Below, piece after piece: positions 49,155-59,174 of a stretch of 64,000 nucleotides of DNA. Every line of letters starts with the position of its first letter. Position 1 is the first letter of the stretch. Origin of the DNA: Mariniblastus sp. GTDB lineage: Bacteria > Planctomycetota > Planctomycetia > Pirellulales > Pirellulaceae. Location: positions 77,314 to 141,313 of the forward strand of contig JAKVBF010000004.1 in NCBI GenBank assembly GCA_022447555.1. The letters are read 5' to 3'. Under the pieces are notes generated by a model. The model had not been told where the DNA came from, did no database searches, and was given only the letters and a program-made list of their open reading frames with translations. The position numbers and the translations under genes were made by a program.

Positions 49155-50810
49155 ATGCGGTACCCTGAGAGTTGCCCCATTCGCGAAGACTGCCCTCGGT
49201 CAACGGAAGCGATAGCCGGCTTGAACTCAAGGCTCCGATCATTTTCAGAACCTGGTACCTTGCGCGACTCATCCCATGACAAATCTCTTGGCCGCCCGAC
49301 CAGCGTTCCTGCTTGGCGCATTGGTTTGCAACGATTTTTTTTCAATCCTTGGGTGGAAATCCTAGTTGGTGTTCTGGTTCTCTTAAGTGTTACCCTAACG
49401 CTACTTGAACTGTGGCTCGAATCCAAACTGAATGGAGCCCAAACCACAATCCAATCAGCTTTCGGGCAATTGTCCGATCTTGATCTGAATCGGTTGATGT
49501 GGTGCAACGGCGCCATCACCCTGATTTTCACCATCGAGCTGACAACCCGTTTTATTGCTGCAAATTCCAAAACGGGGTTTTTCAGAGAGTTTTGGATTGA
49601 CATTCTGGCGACCATCCCACTGTTCGGGTTGTACCCAGGGTTTCGCGCGCTGCGGCTGTTAAGGCTCTTTCGACTGGTCCGGCTGATGGGTGTCATGACA
49701 CGCCTCTCGGCTCACTTCCCCTACGTAATTAGACACGGTTTTATCGAGTTCGTGCGAATCTGCGGCCTTTTATTTGTGGCGGTCCTTTTTGGCACGATTG
49801 CAATCATGTACGTAGAGCAACATCCCGCAGTTGTTGCCACGCCCCAAACCCAAATGGCACCCGCCGACACGGTCAGCTCATCCGCTGAACCTGAATTTGA
49901 CATGGACGATTCGTTTTGGTTTAGTCTGTATACATTGTTTGCTGGTGAACCCATTCCGAGCACGCCAAAAACTCTGCTTGGTAAAGTAGTCACTGTTTTC
50001 CTAATGTTCATGGGACTTACGATTTTTGCAATTTTCGCAGGGACTGTTTCTGCATTCATGGTAGACCGATTAAGAGTGGAGGGCAGAGTTGTGCAATGGG
50101 ATGAATTGCGGGACCACATCATCATCTGTGGTTGGACCCCGAAAACCGATATTATCATTCGTGAATACCGGCACAGTAAGGCGACCAAATCAATACCGAT
50201 TGTTATCATCACGGAAGTTGAAGCCGAAAAATACCAAACTCAAAGCCGGAAAATACCGAACATCTTTTTTGTAAAAGATGACTTCACAAAAGTCACGGCA
50301 TTGAAAAAAGCCGGCATTGAACGCGCCAGAACTTGCCTGGTGTTAGCCGACACAACCGGTGGACGTAGTGAACAGGACGCCGACGCGAGGACTATCCTCG
50401 CCGCTCTTACGGTTGAGAAAATCAACCAGGATGTTTACACCTGCGCGGAGTTACTAAATCGCAGTTATGCGACCCATCTCGAGTTGGGTAAGGTCAATGA
50501 GTATGTGATCAGCGGTGAGCACGGAGCCTATATGATCGCCCAAGCGGGAATGCATCGTGGCTTGATCGACGTTTTGGGAGAACTGCTTTCTTACGAGCGC
50601 GGTAATGAGTTTTTTCGATCCGCAATTCCGGAGTCTTGGGTCGGACTGCAATTCGACAAAAAACTATCAGAGCTTAAACAGAATCAAAATGCGATTTTAG
50701 TTGCCGTTCATACGGCTCAGGGTGAAGGACACGTGAATCCAGAAAATTACGAATTCCAGCCTGGCGACGAAGTCGTCGCCATCAGTAAAGGTAATTTAAA
50801 GCTAACCTAA
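49155..50810 (+). CDS. Voltage-sensor cation channel with RCK domain and atypical filter
   Basis: A 551-residue membrane protein. S1 is about 65-88, S2 117-135, S3 144-160, and S4 has R164, R167, R170, R173 and R176, an Arg every third residue as in voltage sensors. S5 is about 200-221. The pore loop is D-S-F-W-F-S-L-Y-T-L-F-A-G-E-P-I, where the filter reads T-L-F-A-G-E-P (260-266) instead of the potassium T-V-G-Y-G. S6 follows (275-302). The cytoplasmic part is an RCK/TrkA-N Rossmann fold (from 320), with G-W-T-P-K-T where G-x-G-x-x-G is normal, and a TrkA-C domain at the end. It probably conducts a monovalent cation; selectivity is uncertain. Confidence 0.85.
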   Translation: MRYPESCPIREDCPRSTEAIAGLNSRLRSFSEPGTLRDSSHDKSLGRPTSVPAWRIGLQRFFFNPWVEILVGVLVLLSVTLTLLELWLESKLNGAQTTIQSAFGQLSDLDLNRLMWCNGAITLIFTIELTTRFIAANSKTGFFREFWIDILATIPLFGLYPGFRALRLLRLFRLVRLMGVMTRLSAHFPYVIRHGFIEFVRICGLLFVAVLFGTIAIMYVEQHPAVVATPQTQMAPADTVSSSAEPEFDMDDSFWFSLYTLFAGEPIPSTPKTLLGKVVTVFLMFMGLTIFAIFAGTVSAFMVDRLRVEGRVVQWDELRDHIIICGWTPKTDIIIREYRHSKATKSIPIVIITEVEAEKYQTQSRKIPNIFFVKDDFTKVTALKKAGIERARTCLVLADTTGGRSEQDADARTILAALTVEKINQDVYTCAELLNRSYATHLELGKVNEYVISGEHGAYMIAQAGMHRGLIDVLGELLSYERGNEFFRSAIPESWVGLQFDKKLSELKQNQNAILVAVHTAQGEGHVNPENYEFQPGDEVVAISKGNLKLT

Positions 50811-51000
50811 AAACCACGTGTCAATCAGCCCAACGAAAAAGCCTTAAAACAAACCCTGCGGGGGGGCGAAATCTCCCTTTCCTGATCGCCGCCCCACTCT
50901 CTGGAGAAAATGGGCGTCCTCGGATAGAATATTGAGTCTTAGAAACTCGCCTGAGTCTCCCGCTGCTTTTGAACCCAAACAGAACGACTGGTAATCTCTA

Positions 51001-52467
51001 ATGGGAAATTTTCTTACCCGTTTCCTTTTCACTTCCTTGCTTTTGATTTGGTTCCCTGGAACGGTCCATGCCGACATTACCCTGCCCAAGATCTTCTCGG
51101 ATCATATGGTCTTGCAACAAAACTCCACGATCCGAGTTGCCGGAACAGCAGACCCCGAAGAGAAATTAACCATCACCTTTGGTCAGCAGAAATCAACCGC
51201 TCAAGCAGATGCCAAAGGCCGCTGGTCTACCTCAATCAAGACCGGAAATCCCGGCGGTCCTTTCGAATTGTTGATCGCTTCGGAATCGAGCGAGACGCGC
51301 GTCTTGGTGTCTGACATCATGGTCGGTGAAGTTTGGATATGCAGTGGTCAATCAAACATGGCCTGGCCAACAAAAAAGGCGCTCAACCCTGAAATTGAAA
51401 TTGAAGAATCTAAAAACTATCCAAACATCCGATTATTCTCGGTAGAGAATTCAGCCATCTCAAAACCACAATCTGAATTTGCAAAAGTGAAACCATGGGT
51501 TTGTTGCTCACCGGAATCTGTCGAAGAATTCTCTGCGACCGCTTACCAATTTGCAAAACATCTCAGTAAAAAAATAGAAACACCCATCGGCTTGATCAAC
51601 ACGTCTTGGGGCGGAACGCGATGCGAGGCTTGGACGCCGGAATCCACGCTTCTGGCAGACGAGCGCTACGCGGAGATGCTAAAGATCTGGGCTGAAAAAG
51701 ATGAGCCGACCAACCGTCATCGGCCTGCAAATCTTTACAACGGGATGATCAACCCGCTAAAAGGTTATTCCTTCCGAGGTGTGATCTGGTATCAGGGCGA
51801 ATCGAACGTCGGGCGGGGTGCTCAGTACGCTCATCTGTTCCCCACGATGATCCAAAGTTGGCGAAAAGAACTCAACCAGGGAGACTTCCCATTTTATTTC
51901 GTCCAACTCGCCCCTTTCCGCTACCGGAACCAAGCTCCCCAAGCGTTGCCCGAGGTTTGGCAGGCCCAGTTGGATACGATGAAAAATATGGAGAACGTTG
52001 GAATGGCCGTTATTACGGACGTCGGAGATATCAAAGATATTCATCCGAAAAACAAACAGGAAGTCGGGCGACGTCTCGCACTATGGGCCCTAGGCGACAT
52101 TTATCAGAAACCTGAGGCGACCGATCGCGAACCGGTCAGCGGCCCTGTCTTTAAAGATTTCTCCGTGAAAGACAACACGATTGTTCTAACTTTTGATCAC
52201 ATCGCCAAGGGGTTAAAAATTCGCAGCCCGCAAACCGAATTGACCCACTTCATGATATCCGGTGACGATGAAAAATTCGTTCCAGCCGAGGCAATCATTC
52301 AAGGGAATAGCGTGGTCGTCTCAAGTCTCAAAGTCCCCCAGCCGGTCGCCGTTCGATTTGGATGGGAAGACACGGCCGAGCCTAACTTAATTAATTCAGT
52401 CGGTTTGCCGGCATCTCCTTTTCGAACAGATGATTTTAAGTTGTTATCCGAAGGTGTGGACCACTGA
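51001..52467 (+). CDS. Sialate O-acetylesterase (SASA/DUF303 family), exported
   Basis: A 488-residue SGNH-type esterase. The signal peptide runs from M-G-N-F-L-T-R-F-L to V-H-A-D. The catalytic Ser is S118 in C-S-G-Q-S-N-M. The oxyanion/Asn block is W-Y-Q-G-E-S-N, and the Asp-His pair is in D-I-K-D-I-H-P. The family removes acetyl groups from sialic acids and other glycans, so it complements the sulfatases in breakdown of modified polysaccharides (inference). At 488 residues it has full family length. The ATG at 51001 fits the signal peptide. Confidence 0.9.
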   Translation: MGNFLTRFLFTSLLLIWFPGTVHADITLPKIFSDHMVLQQNSTIRVAGTADPEEKLTITFGQQKSTAQADAKGRWSTSIKTGNPGGPFELLIASESSETRVLVSDIMVGEVWICSGQSNMAWPTKKALNPEIEIEESKNYPNIRLFSVENSAISKPQSEFAKVKPWVCCSPESVEEFSATAYQFAKHLSKKIETPIGLINTSWGGTRCEAWTPESTLLADERYAEMLKIWAEKDEPTNRHRPANLYNGMINPLKGYSFRGVIWYQGESNVGRGAQYAHLFPTMIQSWRKELNQGDFPFYFVQLAPFRYRNQAPQALPEVWQAQLDTMKNMENVGMAVITDVGDIKDIHPKNKQEVGRRLALWALGDIYQKPEATDREPVSGPVFKDFSVKDNTIVLTFDHIAKGLKIRSPQTELTHFMISGDDEKFVPAEAIIQGNSVVVSSLKVPQPVAVRFGWEDTAEPNLINSVGLPASPFRTDDFKLLSEGVDH

Positions 52468-52603
52468 ATCCAAACGACCAGAGGGCTAACAATTTTCTAG
52501 CGAGTCACATTTGTCGCTTGCGAGTCTGGCGAGTTGAAATTCTAATAATGACATTCGACGTACGGTCGAACCATCGAGCGGAACCAGTCTTTACCACTCG
52601 ATC

Positions 52604-52612
52604 TGGTATAAT
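52604..52612 (+). promoter_or_regulatory. Extended -10 promoter for the S1-domain gene
   Basis: TGGTATAAT matches the extended -10 consensus TGnTATAAT perfectly. The transcript would start near 52619, after the first in-frame ATG (52616) and before the second (52643). No good -35 is visible, which extended -10 promoters can tolerate. Confidence 0.55.
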
Positions 52613-52642
52613 GTCATGACTAACGTATCTGAAGAATCTAAT

Positions 52643-54127
52643 ATGGGAAACGAACCCACCCCCCAAACCACACCTGTCACCTCCGACCCCCTTCCCTCGG
52701 ACGACTCACAAGTGACTCCGGAAGGAACGGCGGAATCTGAGACACCCGCTTCCGAAGTGCGTCCAAAATCAAGAATTCAAATCGGAACACAGCGAGACAC
52801 CGCGGAAATGGCACCCAGCCAACCCAAAGCCGTAGCCGAAGCGAAAGCCAATCCCGTTGACCTGTTGCCATCGGATGACCCACCGGTGGTCATCACTGCA
52901 GAAATCCATTCTGTAGAAGGATTAGGAGAAGATGTTGAAGCGGAGATTGAAGCCGCTTTGGGTGAAGTCTCAATGGAATCTTTTATCAACCGGATACCCG
53001 AGGAAGCGACCGAGCTTGAACCCAACAGTCGTGTCAAAGCAACCATTTCCCGGATTCACGGTGAAAATGTCTTTGTGGCCGTTCAGGGACAATTTGAAGG
53101 CGTTATACCGCTTGTGCAATTCAAAACGCCCCCTGAAGACGGACAATTGATTGAGGTCATCGTTAAGGAACGTAATGAAGAGGACGGACTGTACGATCTC
53201 TCTATCCCGGGCGCTGCGGTTCAGATTGGAGATTGGGCCGATTTGACCGAAGGAGCCGTAGTGGACGCCCGAGTTACCGGTTCCAACACAGGTGGCCTCG
53301 AGGCTTCCGTGAACAACATTCGCGGGTTCATTCCGGCCAGTCAGATCGACGTTTTTCGAGTCGAGAACTTCGGTGACTACGTCAACAAAAAATTGCAATG
53401 TGTCGTTCAGGAAATCAATCCTCAAAAGAAACGCCTGATCCTCAGCCACCGAGCTGTAGTAGATCGCGAAAACGAAGCCAACCGCGCAGAATTACTGAAA
53501 ACCCTCGAAGTTGGACAGTTGCGTGCCGGGACCGTTACGAAACTGATGGATTTCGGCGCCTTTGTCGACTTGGGTGGCGTTGAGGGCTTAATCCACATTA
53601 GCAAACTTAGCTGGGACCGGGTAACGCATCCGAAGGAGATTCTCAAAGAAGGCGAGTCGGTTAAAGTCAAAATTGAAAAGATCGACTCGGAAACCGGAAA
53701 GATCGGCCTATCTCATCGAGACACGATGGAGCAGCCCTGGGCAAAAGTCGATCAAAAATATGCCGTGAGTGAAACCGTCACGGGCACCGTGACTCGTATC
53801 GCTCAATTTGGTGCGTTTGTAAAACTCGAACCTGGAATTGAAGGGCTTGTTCATATTTCCGAGATCGCGCATCACCGTGTTGTAACGGTCAAGAACCACT
53901 TAAAAGAAGGCGAGCAGATCGCTGTCAAAATCTTATCGATTGATCCCGACAGTCAAAAAATGTCATTGTCTGTAAAAGCAACGCAAGCCATCCCCGTCAA
54001 AGCGACTAAATCGCAAGAGGAGATCGACGAACCTGCTCGTGAAATGGCAGTCGCCAAACGTACTGAGCCGCTCAAAGGGGGTACCAACCGAAAAACGGGC
54101 GGAGAAGACATTGGTCTTAATTGGTAA
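52643..54127 (+). CDS. Protein with four S1 RNA-binding domains (ribosomal S1-like)
   Basis: A 494-residue acidic protein. The first 120 residues are disordered and rich in Glu, Pro and Ser. Four S1 OB-fold domains follow: 'V-K-A-T-I-S-R-I-H-G', 'V-V-D-A-R-V-T-G-S-N', 'R-A-G-T-V-T-K-L-M-D-F-G-A-F-V', and 'V-T-G-T-V-T-R-I-A-Q-F-G-A-F-V'. The last two are the closest to canonical S1 with G-L-I-H-I-S. It binds RNA and probably helps translation initiation on mRNAs with weak Shine-Dalgarno. Start choice: ATG 52643 is preferred because the extended -10 box would place the transcript start at about 52619, after the ATG at 52616. Confidence 0.88.
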   Translation: MGNEPTPQTTPVTSDPLPSDDSQVTPEGTAESETPASEVRPKSRIQIGTQRDTAEMAPSQPKAVAEAKANPVDLLPSDDPPVVITAEIHSVEGLGEDVEAEIEAALGEVSMESFINRIPEEATELEPNSRVKATISRIHGENVFVAVQGQFEGVIPLVQFKTPPEDGQLIEVIVKERNEEDGLYDLSIPGAAVQIGDWADLTEGAVVDARVTGSNTGGLEASVNNIRGFIPASQIDVFRVENFGDYVNKKLQCVVQEINPQKKRLILSHRAVVDRENEANRAELLKTLEVGQLRAGTVTKLMDFGAFVDLGGVEGLIHISKLSWDRVTHPKEILKEGESVKVKIEKIDSETGKIGLSHRDTMEQPWAKVDQKYAVSETVTGTVTRIAQFGAFVKLEPGIEGLVHISEIAHHRVVTVKNHLKEGEQIAVKILSIDPDSQKMSLSVKATQAIPVKATKSQEEIDEPAREMAVAKRTEPLKGGTNRKTGGEDIGLNW

Positions 54128-54235
54128 TGGTAAACACCCTTGAAGGGGTGGGAAATACACCCACGTCAAAGAATCTTTATGTCGCCTTGCACATCATCGC
54201 CAACATGAAAAATCTATCTTAGGAAAACATAACCT

Positions 54236-55384
54236 GTGCTTTGGAACTGGGTCGCGAAACCACTGTTATTCCTGCTCCCTGCAGAGCGAGCCCATTATGC
54301 TTCAATGGCAGCCTTTTCCAATTTACTTCGAGTCCCCGGGGTTCCGGGCATTTATCGAAAATGGCATGAAGTGAACGACCCGCGTTTGCGTTGTAAAGTT
54401 TGTGAAATGGACTTTTCCAATCCGGTCGGACTCGCGGCCGGGTTTGATAAGAATGCCCGCTGGCATGATGAACTTGGCTGCTTAGGTTTCAGCCACGTTG
54501 AGATCGGAACGATCACCGGAGAAGCCCAACCGGGCAACGAACAACCCCGACTATTTCGGCTTCCAATAGATCAAGCTCTGCTTAACCGAATGGGGTTTAA
54601 CAATTCCGGTGCCGAATACGTATCTCACCAGCTCGCTGGTCAAATTCGACCCGCGCACGCAATCCGAATACTGGGCGTCAATATCGGGAAAACAAAGGTC
54701 GTGGCAGCCAAAGACGCAACATCGGACTATCTAAAGAGTTTCCGGCTGCTATTTCCTCACGCAGATTATTTTACGGTAAATGTAAGCTCACCCAATACGC
54801 CCGGTCTGCGAAAACTGCAGGATCGAGAGCAGCTTCTTCGTTTGATCCCCGCGATCACCGACCTGAATGCCGAGCTAGCAACCGAGCAAGGCACTCAAAA
54901 ACGACCGGTCTTTCTAAAAATTGCACCCGATGTCACTGAATCTCAACTGGATGATTTCCAATACATCGTTGAAGAGACCGCTCTGAATGGAATCATTGCA
55001 ACAAACACAACCGTCTCCCGTAAGGACTTGAACACGCCTCCAGCAACGGTCGAAACCATCGGAGCTGGGGGGGTGTCCGGCTCACCGCTAACATTGCGTA
55101 GTCGCACATTGGTTGCACAACTTTACGAACGGGTTGGAGAACGTGTCCCGATCATCGGCGTCGGAGGTATCATGACCGGTCACGATGCTTGGCAGATGAT
55201 TTTGGCCGGGGCATCCCTTATCCAAATTTACACCGGCTTCATCTATGGCGGCCCCGGAACTGTCAAGCGAATCAACCGTTACCTGCTAAACCAACTAAAA
55301 AAGTACAACCTACCCAACATCTCTGCAGCGGTCGGATCCGGAAGTCAGCTCTTGGTAGATAAGGGACCCATCCAACGCTCTTGA
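54236..55384 (+). CDS. pyrD: Dihydroorotate dehydrogenase (quinone), class 2
   Basis: Oxidises dihydroorotate to orotate in pyrimidine synthesis, at the membrane with quinone as acceptor. The N-terminal helices (W-N-W-V-A-K-P-L-L-F-L-L-P-A-E-R-A-H) mark class 2. G-L-A-A-G-F-D-K-N, G-T-I-T, N-R-M-G-F-N-N and the catalytic Ser in N-V-S-S-P-N-T-P-G-L-R are all present, then I-G-V-G-G-I near the phosphate site. At 382 residues it is slightly longer than E. coli PyrD (336), with an extended C-terminal tail. The GTG start at 54236 fits the first helix. Confidence 0.95.
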   Translation: MLWNWVAKPLLFLLPAERAHYASMAAFSNLLRVPGVPGIYRKWHEVNDPRLRCKVCEMDFSNPVGLAAGFDKNARWHDELGCLGFSHVEIGTITGEAQPGNEQPRLFRLPIDQALLNRMGFNNSGAEYVSHQLAGQIRPAHAIRILGVNIGKTKVVAAKDATSDYLKSFRLLFPHADYFTVNVSSPNTPGLRKLQDREQLLRLIPAITDLNAELATEQGTQKRPVFLKIAPDVTESQLDDFQYIVEETALNGIIATNTTVSRKDLNTPPATVETIGAGGVSGSPLTLRSRTLVAQLYERVGERVPIIGVGGIMTGHDAWQMILAGASLIQIYTGFIYGGPGTVKRINRYLLNQLKKYNLPNISAAVGSGSQLLVDKGPIQRS

Positions 55385-55423
55385 CCTAAACAGACCAACC
55401 CTCTATCCCGTCAAAACAATGAA

Positions 55424-58400
55424 TCAGACGATGTTTCCGTAGCGGTGAACGGTTTCCGAAATAGACTGTTCCCGCAAATGACGAAGCAACTCAATTCGCC
55501 CGTTAGCCAGAACCGGCGTGGTGAACAAGGGTACGTTCCCAATCACCGCAGGAGCGAACACCTGAACGTCATATTGGCCCGCCACCCGCAAAGATCCCTC
55601 TCGCATTCCAGCTAGACGACCAGCCAGTTCCTCCGGAGTCTCATGGAAGACCGTCACGTGACTGAACTGACTCAAGCCCTCACTCCAAGAGGTCGGTCCA
55701 TTCAAACTAACCTGCAACTGTGTTCCCGTAACGAAACACGCGAGAACAGTTTGAACGACTGCCACGAGATTCTGTGCAGAACCGCTGTCCTGAATCCTCA
55801 ACACGTGCCAAGGACGAGGGACATAGCGAAAACAATTGGTTTCACCATGTACTTTGCTTGGATCATGTTCCAATGAAAACTCGACCTGCCACCAATGCAT
55901 GTAACTGCCGGCCGCTGCTGATACGGCGGCCTGCTCCTGACTATCCAATCCAAGCGATTGCACCTGAGAAAACAGCTGTTGCATCTCGGGAGACATGGGA
56001 CTGGTCATCTGTGGTAGCGAGACTTGCGTCCAGTCACAAAGTGCCGCTACGTAATTTGGTCCGCCGGCCTTAGGTCCCGGCCCGACACAAGAGTCTTTCC
56101 AACCTCCAAACGGCTGACGCTGAACAATGGCCCCCGTTGTGCCGCGATTAATATACGCATTGCCAACTTCCACGCGCTCGCGCCAAACCTTAATCTCTTT
56201 GGGATCCAACGAGTGTAAGCCGCCCGTAAGACCAAAGTCGCTGCTATTCTGAATTTCGATCGCGTGCTGCAAACTATCAACACGAATCAACCCCAGCACC
56301 GGGCCAAAACACTCATTGGTGTGATACCAACTTCCTGGCTGAACGCCCAAACGAATCCCAGGCTTCCAGAGACAAGGGTTTTGATCAACCATTTCCGGTT
56401 GCATCAACCACTTTTCACCGGGCTCCAAAATCGTCAAGCCTTTTTCTAAATACTCATCCGGCAGCCGGATGACTGGGGTCACCACCGCTGACGGATCCCA
56501 AGATGGACCCACCCTCAGACTTTCGGCAGCGTCCTTGAGTTGTTGCATAAAATGCGGGTCGTCATAGACCTCTTTCTGCACCAACGCCAGACTCGTTGCC
56601 GAACACTTTTGCCCCGCGTGTCCGAATGCCCCTCGCACCAAATCTTTAATGGCCAAATCCAAATCCGCCGCTGCCGTAATCACCATACTATTCTTACCCG
56701 AGGTCTCGGCATACAAACGTAAATTAGGCCGCCACTCCTGAAACATGGTTGAGGTAAAATGGCTTCCGGTCAGCACAACCGCCGCCACTCGAGGGTCCGT
56801 AATCATAAGCTTCCCAGTGGCGCCATCGATTAAAGGCAAAAACTGAAGCACGCGTTTGGGGACGCCAGCATCCCACAATTGTGTCGCCAGCCGCCAAGCG
56901 GTCAAAACCGACTCGCGCGCCGGCTTAAGAATTACCGAATTACCTGCAGCTAAAGCGGCCAACACACCACCAGCTGGAATCGCATACGGAAAATTCCAAG
57001 GTGGTGTTACCACGACAACGCCGCACGGTTTCATTTCGGTCCCGTCAAACCAACCACCATCCTGCAGCGACCTCGAATAATAATTGGCAAAATCGATCGC
57101 TTCACTGATTTCAACATCGGCCTCGGTAATTGCTTTGCCGGCATCCAGCATCATCGTACCAATGGTCTGGCCCCGCTGCTCCGCAAAGACGGCGGCGGCC
57201 TTTCTCAAGATATCACCACGATGTTCCGTTCCCAAAGCATCCCATTCTCGCTGCGCTTGAACGGCCGTCTGCAATGCAACTTCGAGATCTTCACGAACCC
57301 CTTGTGCAAATTGGTAGGCCTGATGACCCGGCCGCGAGGGATCAGCCCCTTTTCCAGTCAACCGACCGCTTGTCATTTCCCTCCCACCGAATTGAATGGG
57401 AACTGGCTGAGGAACCGCCGACTGCCACGATTCCTGAATCCTCCGGCACCATTCCCTATTGGGGGGTAAAGAAAAATCCGTATCCGCAACGTTTTGAAAG
57501 GCCTGCTCCGCTGACTCGGGAAGGAACGCCTCGGTCAATCTGTTTTGAGTTCGATTTGGGATCGCAGCAAGATCCACTGAACCCGCTCGCTCGCAGGCTA
57601 AGAGAAACCTCTCTCGCTGTTGGTTCCAAACATCACTGCCAGGTTCAAGAGCGAACAAATCTCCGAGAAAACTACCCGGAGCCGTGTTTTCATCCAGTCT
57701 ACGGACCAAATAGGCAACCGCAGACTCAAAATCTTTATCCAGACAAACCGGTGTGTAGACGACCATGCCTCCTGTCCGCTTTCGAACTTCCAAAGCTTGG
57801 GCATTGGCCATTCCCTCCAACATCTCAAACTCCACGCGCGTCTCCACTTTCCTCGTGTCTCGAAGCAACATGGCCAGAGCGATGTCAAACAGGTTGTGAC
57901 TGGCGACCCCCACACGCACCACTTCGGCATTCTCAGGTCGCGTAGCGAATTCCAACATTCGTTTATAATTCGCGTCGACGTCCGCCTTGGTATAGTACGG
58001 CGCCTGTTCCCAATCTCGCAAGCTCGCTTCGACCTGCTCCATTGCCAGATTCGCCCCTTTAACCAATCGGATTTTGATTCCCACACCATGACTACGATAG
58101 CGCCGCCGCGACCATTCCGTTAAAGACTTAAGAACCTCAAAAGAATCGGGAAGGTAGGCCTGCAAAACAATTCCTGCCTCCAAGGTTTCAAACTCTGGCT
58201 CGTCTAAAACCATCTGAAAGACGTCCACCGTTAGATGGAGATCTCTGTATTCCTCCATGTCCAGATTGACGAACTTGGGTTGCCCGGCAACACCCCCCTT
58301 CACTGCAGCTCTATAAATGAGCCGCAACTCAGCTTTCATTGCCTCTAAAGTGCTGTCATACCCGGTCAAACTGATTTGACTGACGATCGAGGAAAGTTTC

Positions 58401-58951
58401 ACCGACGCATAATCGATCTGCCCCCCATGAAGTCGGTCCAGGTATGCCTCACAACGCCGCTTCGCTTCGGCGTCACCTAAAACCGCTTCGCCTAACTGGT
58501 TAAAGTTGATTCGAACATCATCTGCATTTCTCTCTTGTACGTACTTTGAGAACTTGTCAGCTTCCGCCGAAATGATCACATGCGATGACTCAGCGCGAAC
58601 CTTGGACTTCACGAATGGCATGACCTGAGCGGGCAACCAACTGGCGAGACCGTTCCCCAACCATAATCCTAAGCGATCGATGATTCCGAAATAGTTTGGA
58701 ATCCCATACTCTTTAACCAAGCTGGCCAATCGATCGGCAGCCCGTCGAGGACGTTTGATTCGCAAGACCTGATCGGCCATTGCAATGGTAAATTTCTTGC
58801 CCGGCATGTCATTCATCATCCGAGCCATCAAACTGGACTGAGAGCGCTCCTGAGCTGACTCTCGCTGTCTTGACTCACAAAGAATTTCAGCCGCTAAAGA
58901 AGCGGCCTGTTCAGACAACGCGACCAGATCTCGGGAAGAAAAATCGGGCAT
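55424..58951 (-). CDS. putA: Proline dehydrogenase / L-glutamate gamma-semialdehyde dehydrogenase (PutA-like)
   Basis: Oxidises proline to glutamate in two steps. The FAD-linked proline dehydrogenase barrel (about 120-450) has R-L-V-K-G-A-N-L and Y-L-V-R-R-L-D-E-N, the substrate-binding segment. The aldehyde dehydrogenase domain has N653 (P-P-W-N-F-P-Y), E749 (Y-A-E-T-S-G-K-N) and nucleophile C783 (G-Q-K-C-S-A-T-S). A C-terminal region of about 200 residues resembles the beta-flap/ALDH-like tail of longer PutA proteins. No ribbon-helix-helix DNA-binding domain is present, so it should not repress itself. The start is ATG 58951; ATG 58990 adds 13 residues. At 1175 residues it is between short and trifunctional forms. 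Confidence 0.93.
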   Translation of the reverse strand: MPDFSSRDLVALSEQAASLAAEILCESRQRESAQERSQSSLMARMMNDMPGKKFTIAMADQVLRIKRPRRAADRLASLVKEYGIPNYFGIIDRLGLWLGNGLASWLPAQVMPFVKSKVRAESSHVIISAEADKFSKYVQERNADDVRINFNQLGEAVLGDAEAKRRCEAYLDRLHGGQIDYASVKLSSIVSQISLTGYDSTLEAMKAELRLIYRAAVKGGVAGQPKFVNLDMEEYRDLHLTVDVFQMVLDEPEFETLEAGIVLQAYLPDSFEVLKSLTEWSRRRYRSHGVGIKIRLVKGANLAMEQVEASLRDWEQAPYYTKADVDANYKRMLEFATRPENAEVVRVGVASHNLFDIALAMLLRDTRKVETRVEFEMLEGMANAQALEVRKRTGGMVVYTPVCLDKDFESAVAYLVRRLDENTAPGSFLGDLFALEPGSDVWNQQRERFLLACERAGSVDLAAIPNRTQNRLTEAFLPESAEQAFQNVADTDFSLPPNREWCRRIQESWQSAVPQPVPIQFGGREMTSGRLTGKGADPSRPGHQAYQFAQGVREDLEVALQTAVQAQREWDALGTEHRGDILRKAAAVFAEQRGQTIGTMMLDAGKAITEADVEISEAIDFANYYSRSLQDGGWFDGTEMKPCGVVVVTPPWNFPYAIPAGGVLAALAAGNSVILKPARESVLTAWRLATQLWDAGVPKRVLQFLPLIDGATGKLMITDPRVAAVVLTGSHFTSTMFQEWRPNLRLYAETSGKNSMVITAAADLDLAIKDLVRGAFGHAGQKCSATSLALVQKEVYDDPHFMQQLKDAAESLRVGPSWDPSAVVTPVIRLPDEYLEKGLTILEPGEKWLMQPEMVDQNPCLWKPGIRLGVQPGSWYHTNECFGPVLGLIRVDSLQHAIEIQNSSDFGLTGGLHSLDPKEIKVWRERVEVGNAYINRGTTGAIVQRQPFGGWKDSCVGPGPKAGGPNYVAALCDWTQVSLPQMTSPMSPEMQQLFSQVQSLGLDSQEQAAVSAAAGSYMHWWQVEFSLEHDPSKVHGETNCFRYVPRPWHVLRIQDSGSAQNLVAVVQTVLACFVTGTQLQVSLNGPTSWSEGLSQFSHVTVFHETPEELAGRLAGMREGSLRVAGQYDVQVFAPAVIGNVPLFTTPVLANGRIELLRHLREQSISETVHRYGNIV

Positions 58952-59174
58952 GGAATCAAACCTGACCGGAAGGAGAGCAAAAGCAATCATTTTACACGTC
59001 TGTAATGTCTCACAAACGTTGAAAGCCGTCTTGTCGATTTCAGAGATTCACGCACCGGTTTTATTCAAAACCACTCGACTCGCCGAAACGGTTTTTTGCT
59101 GGAAACTGGCGGTCAACCAACCGACCTCAGGAAGCCGTAACTTGCCACGCCACACCTCGCGAAAGCATAGAGAC

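Noticed and set aside
54128-54160. Terminator after the S1-domain gene
   Set aside because: The GC-rich inverted sequence near ACACCCTTGAAGGGGTG has a bulged stem and no T-run.
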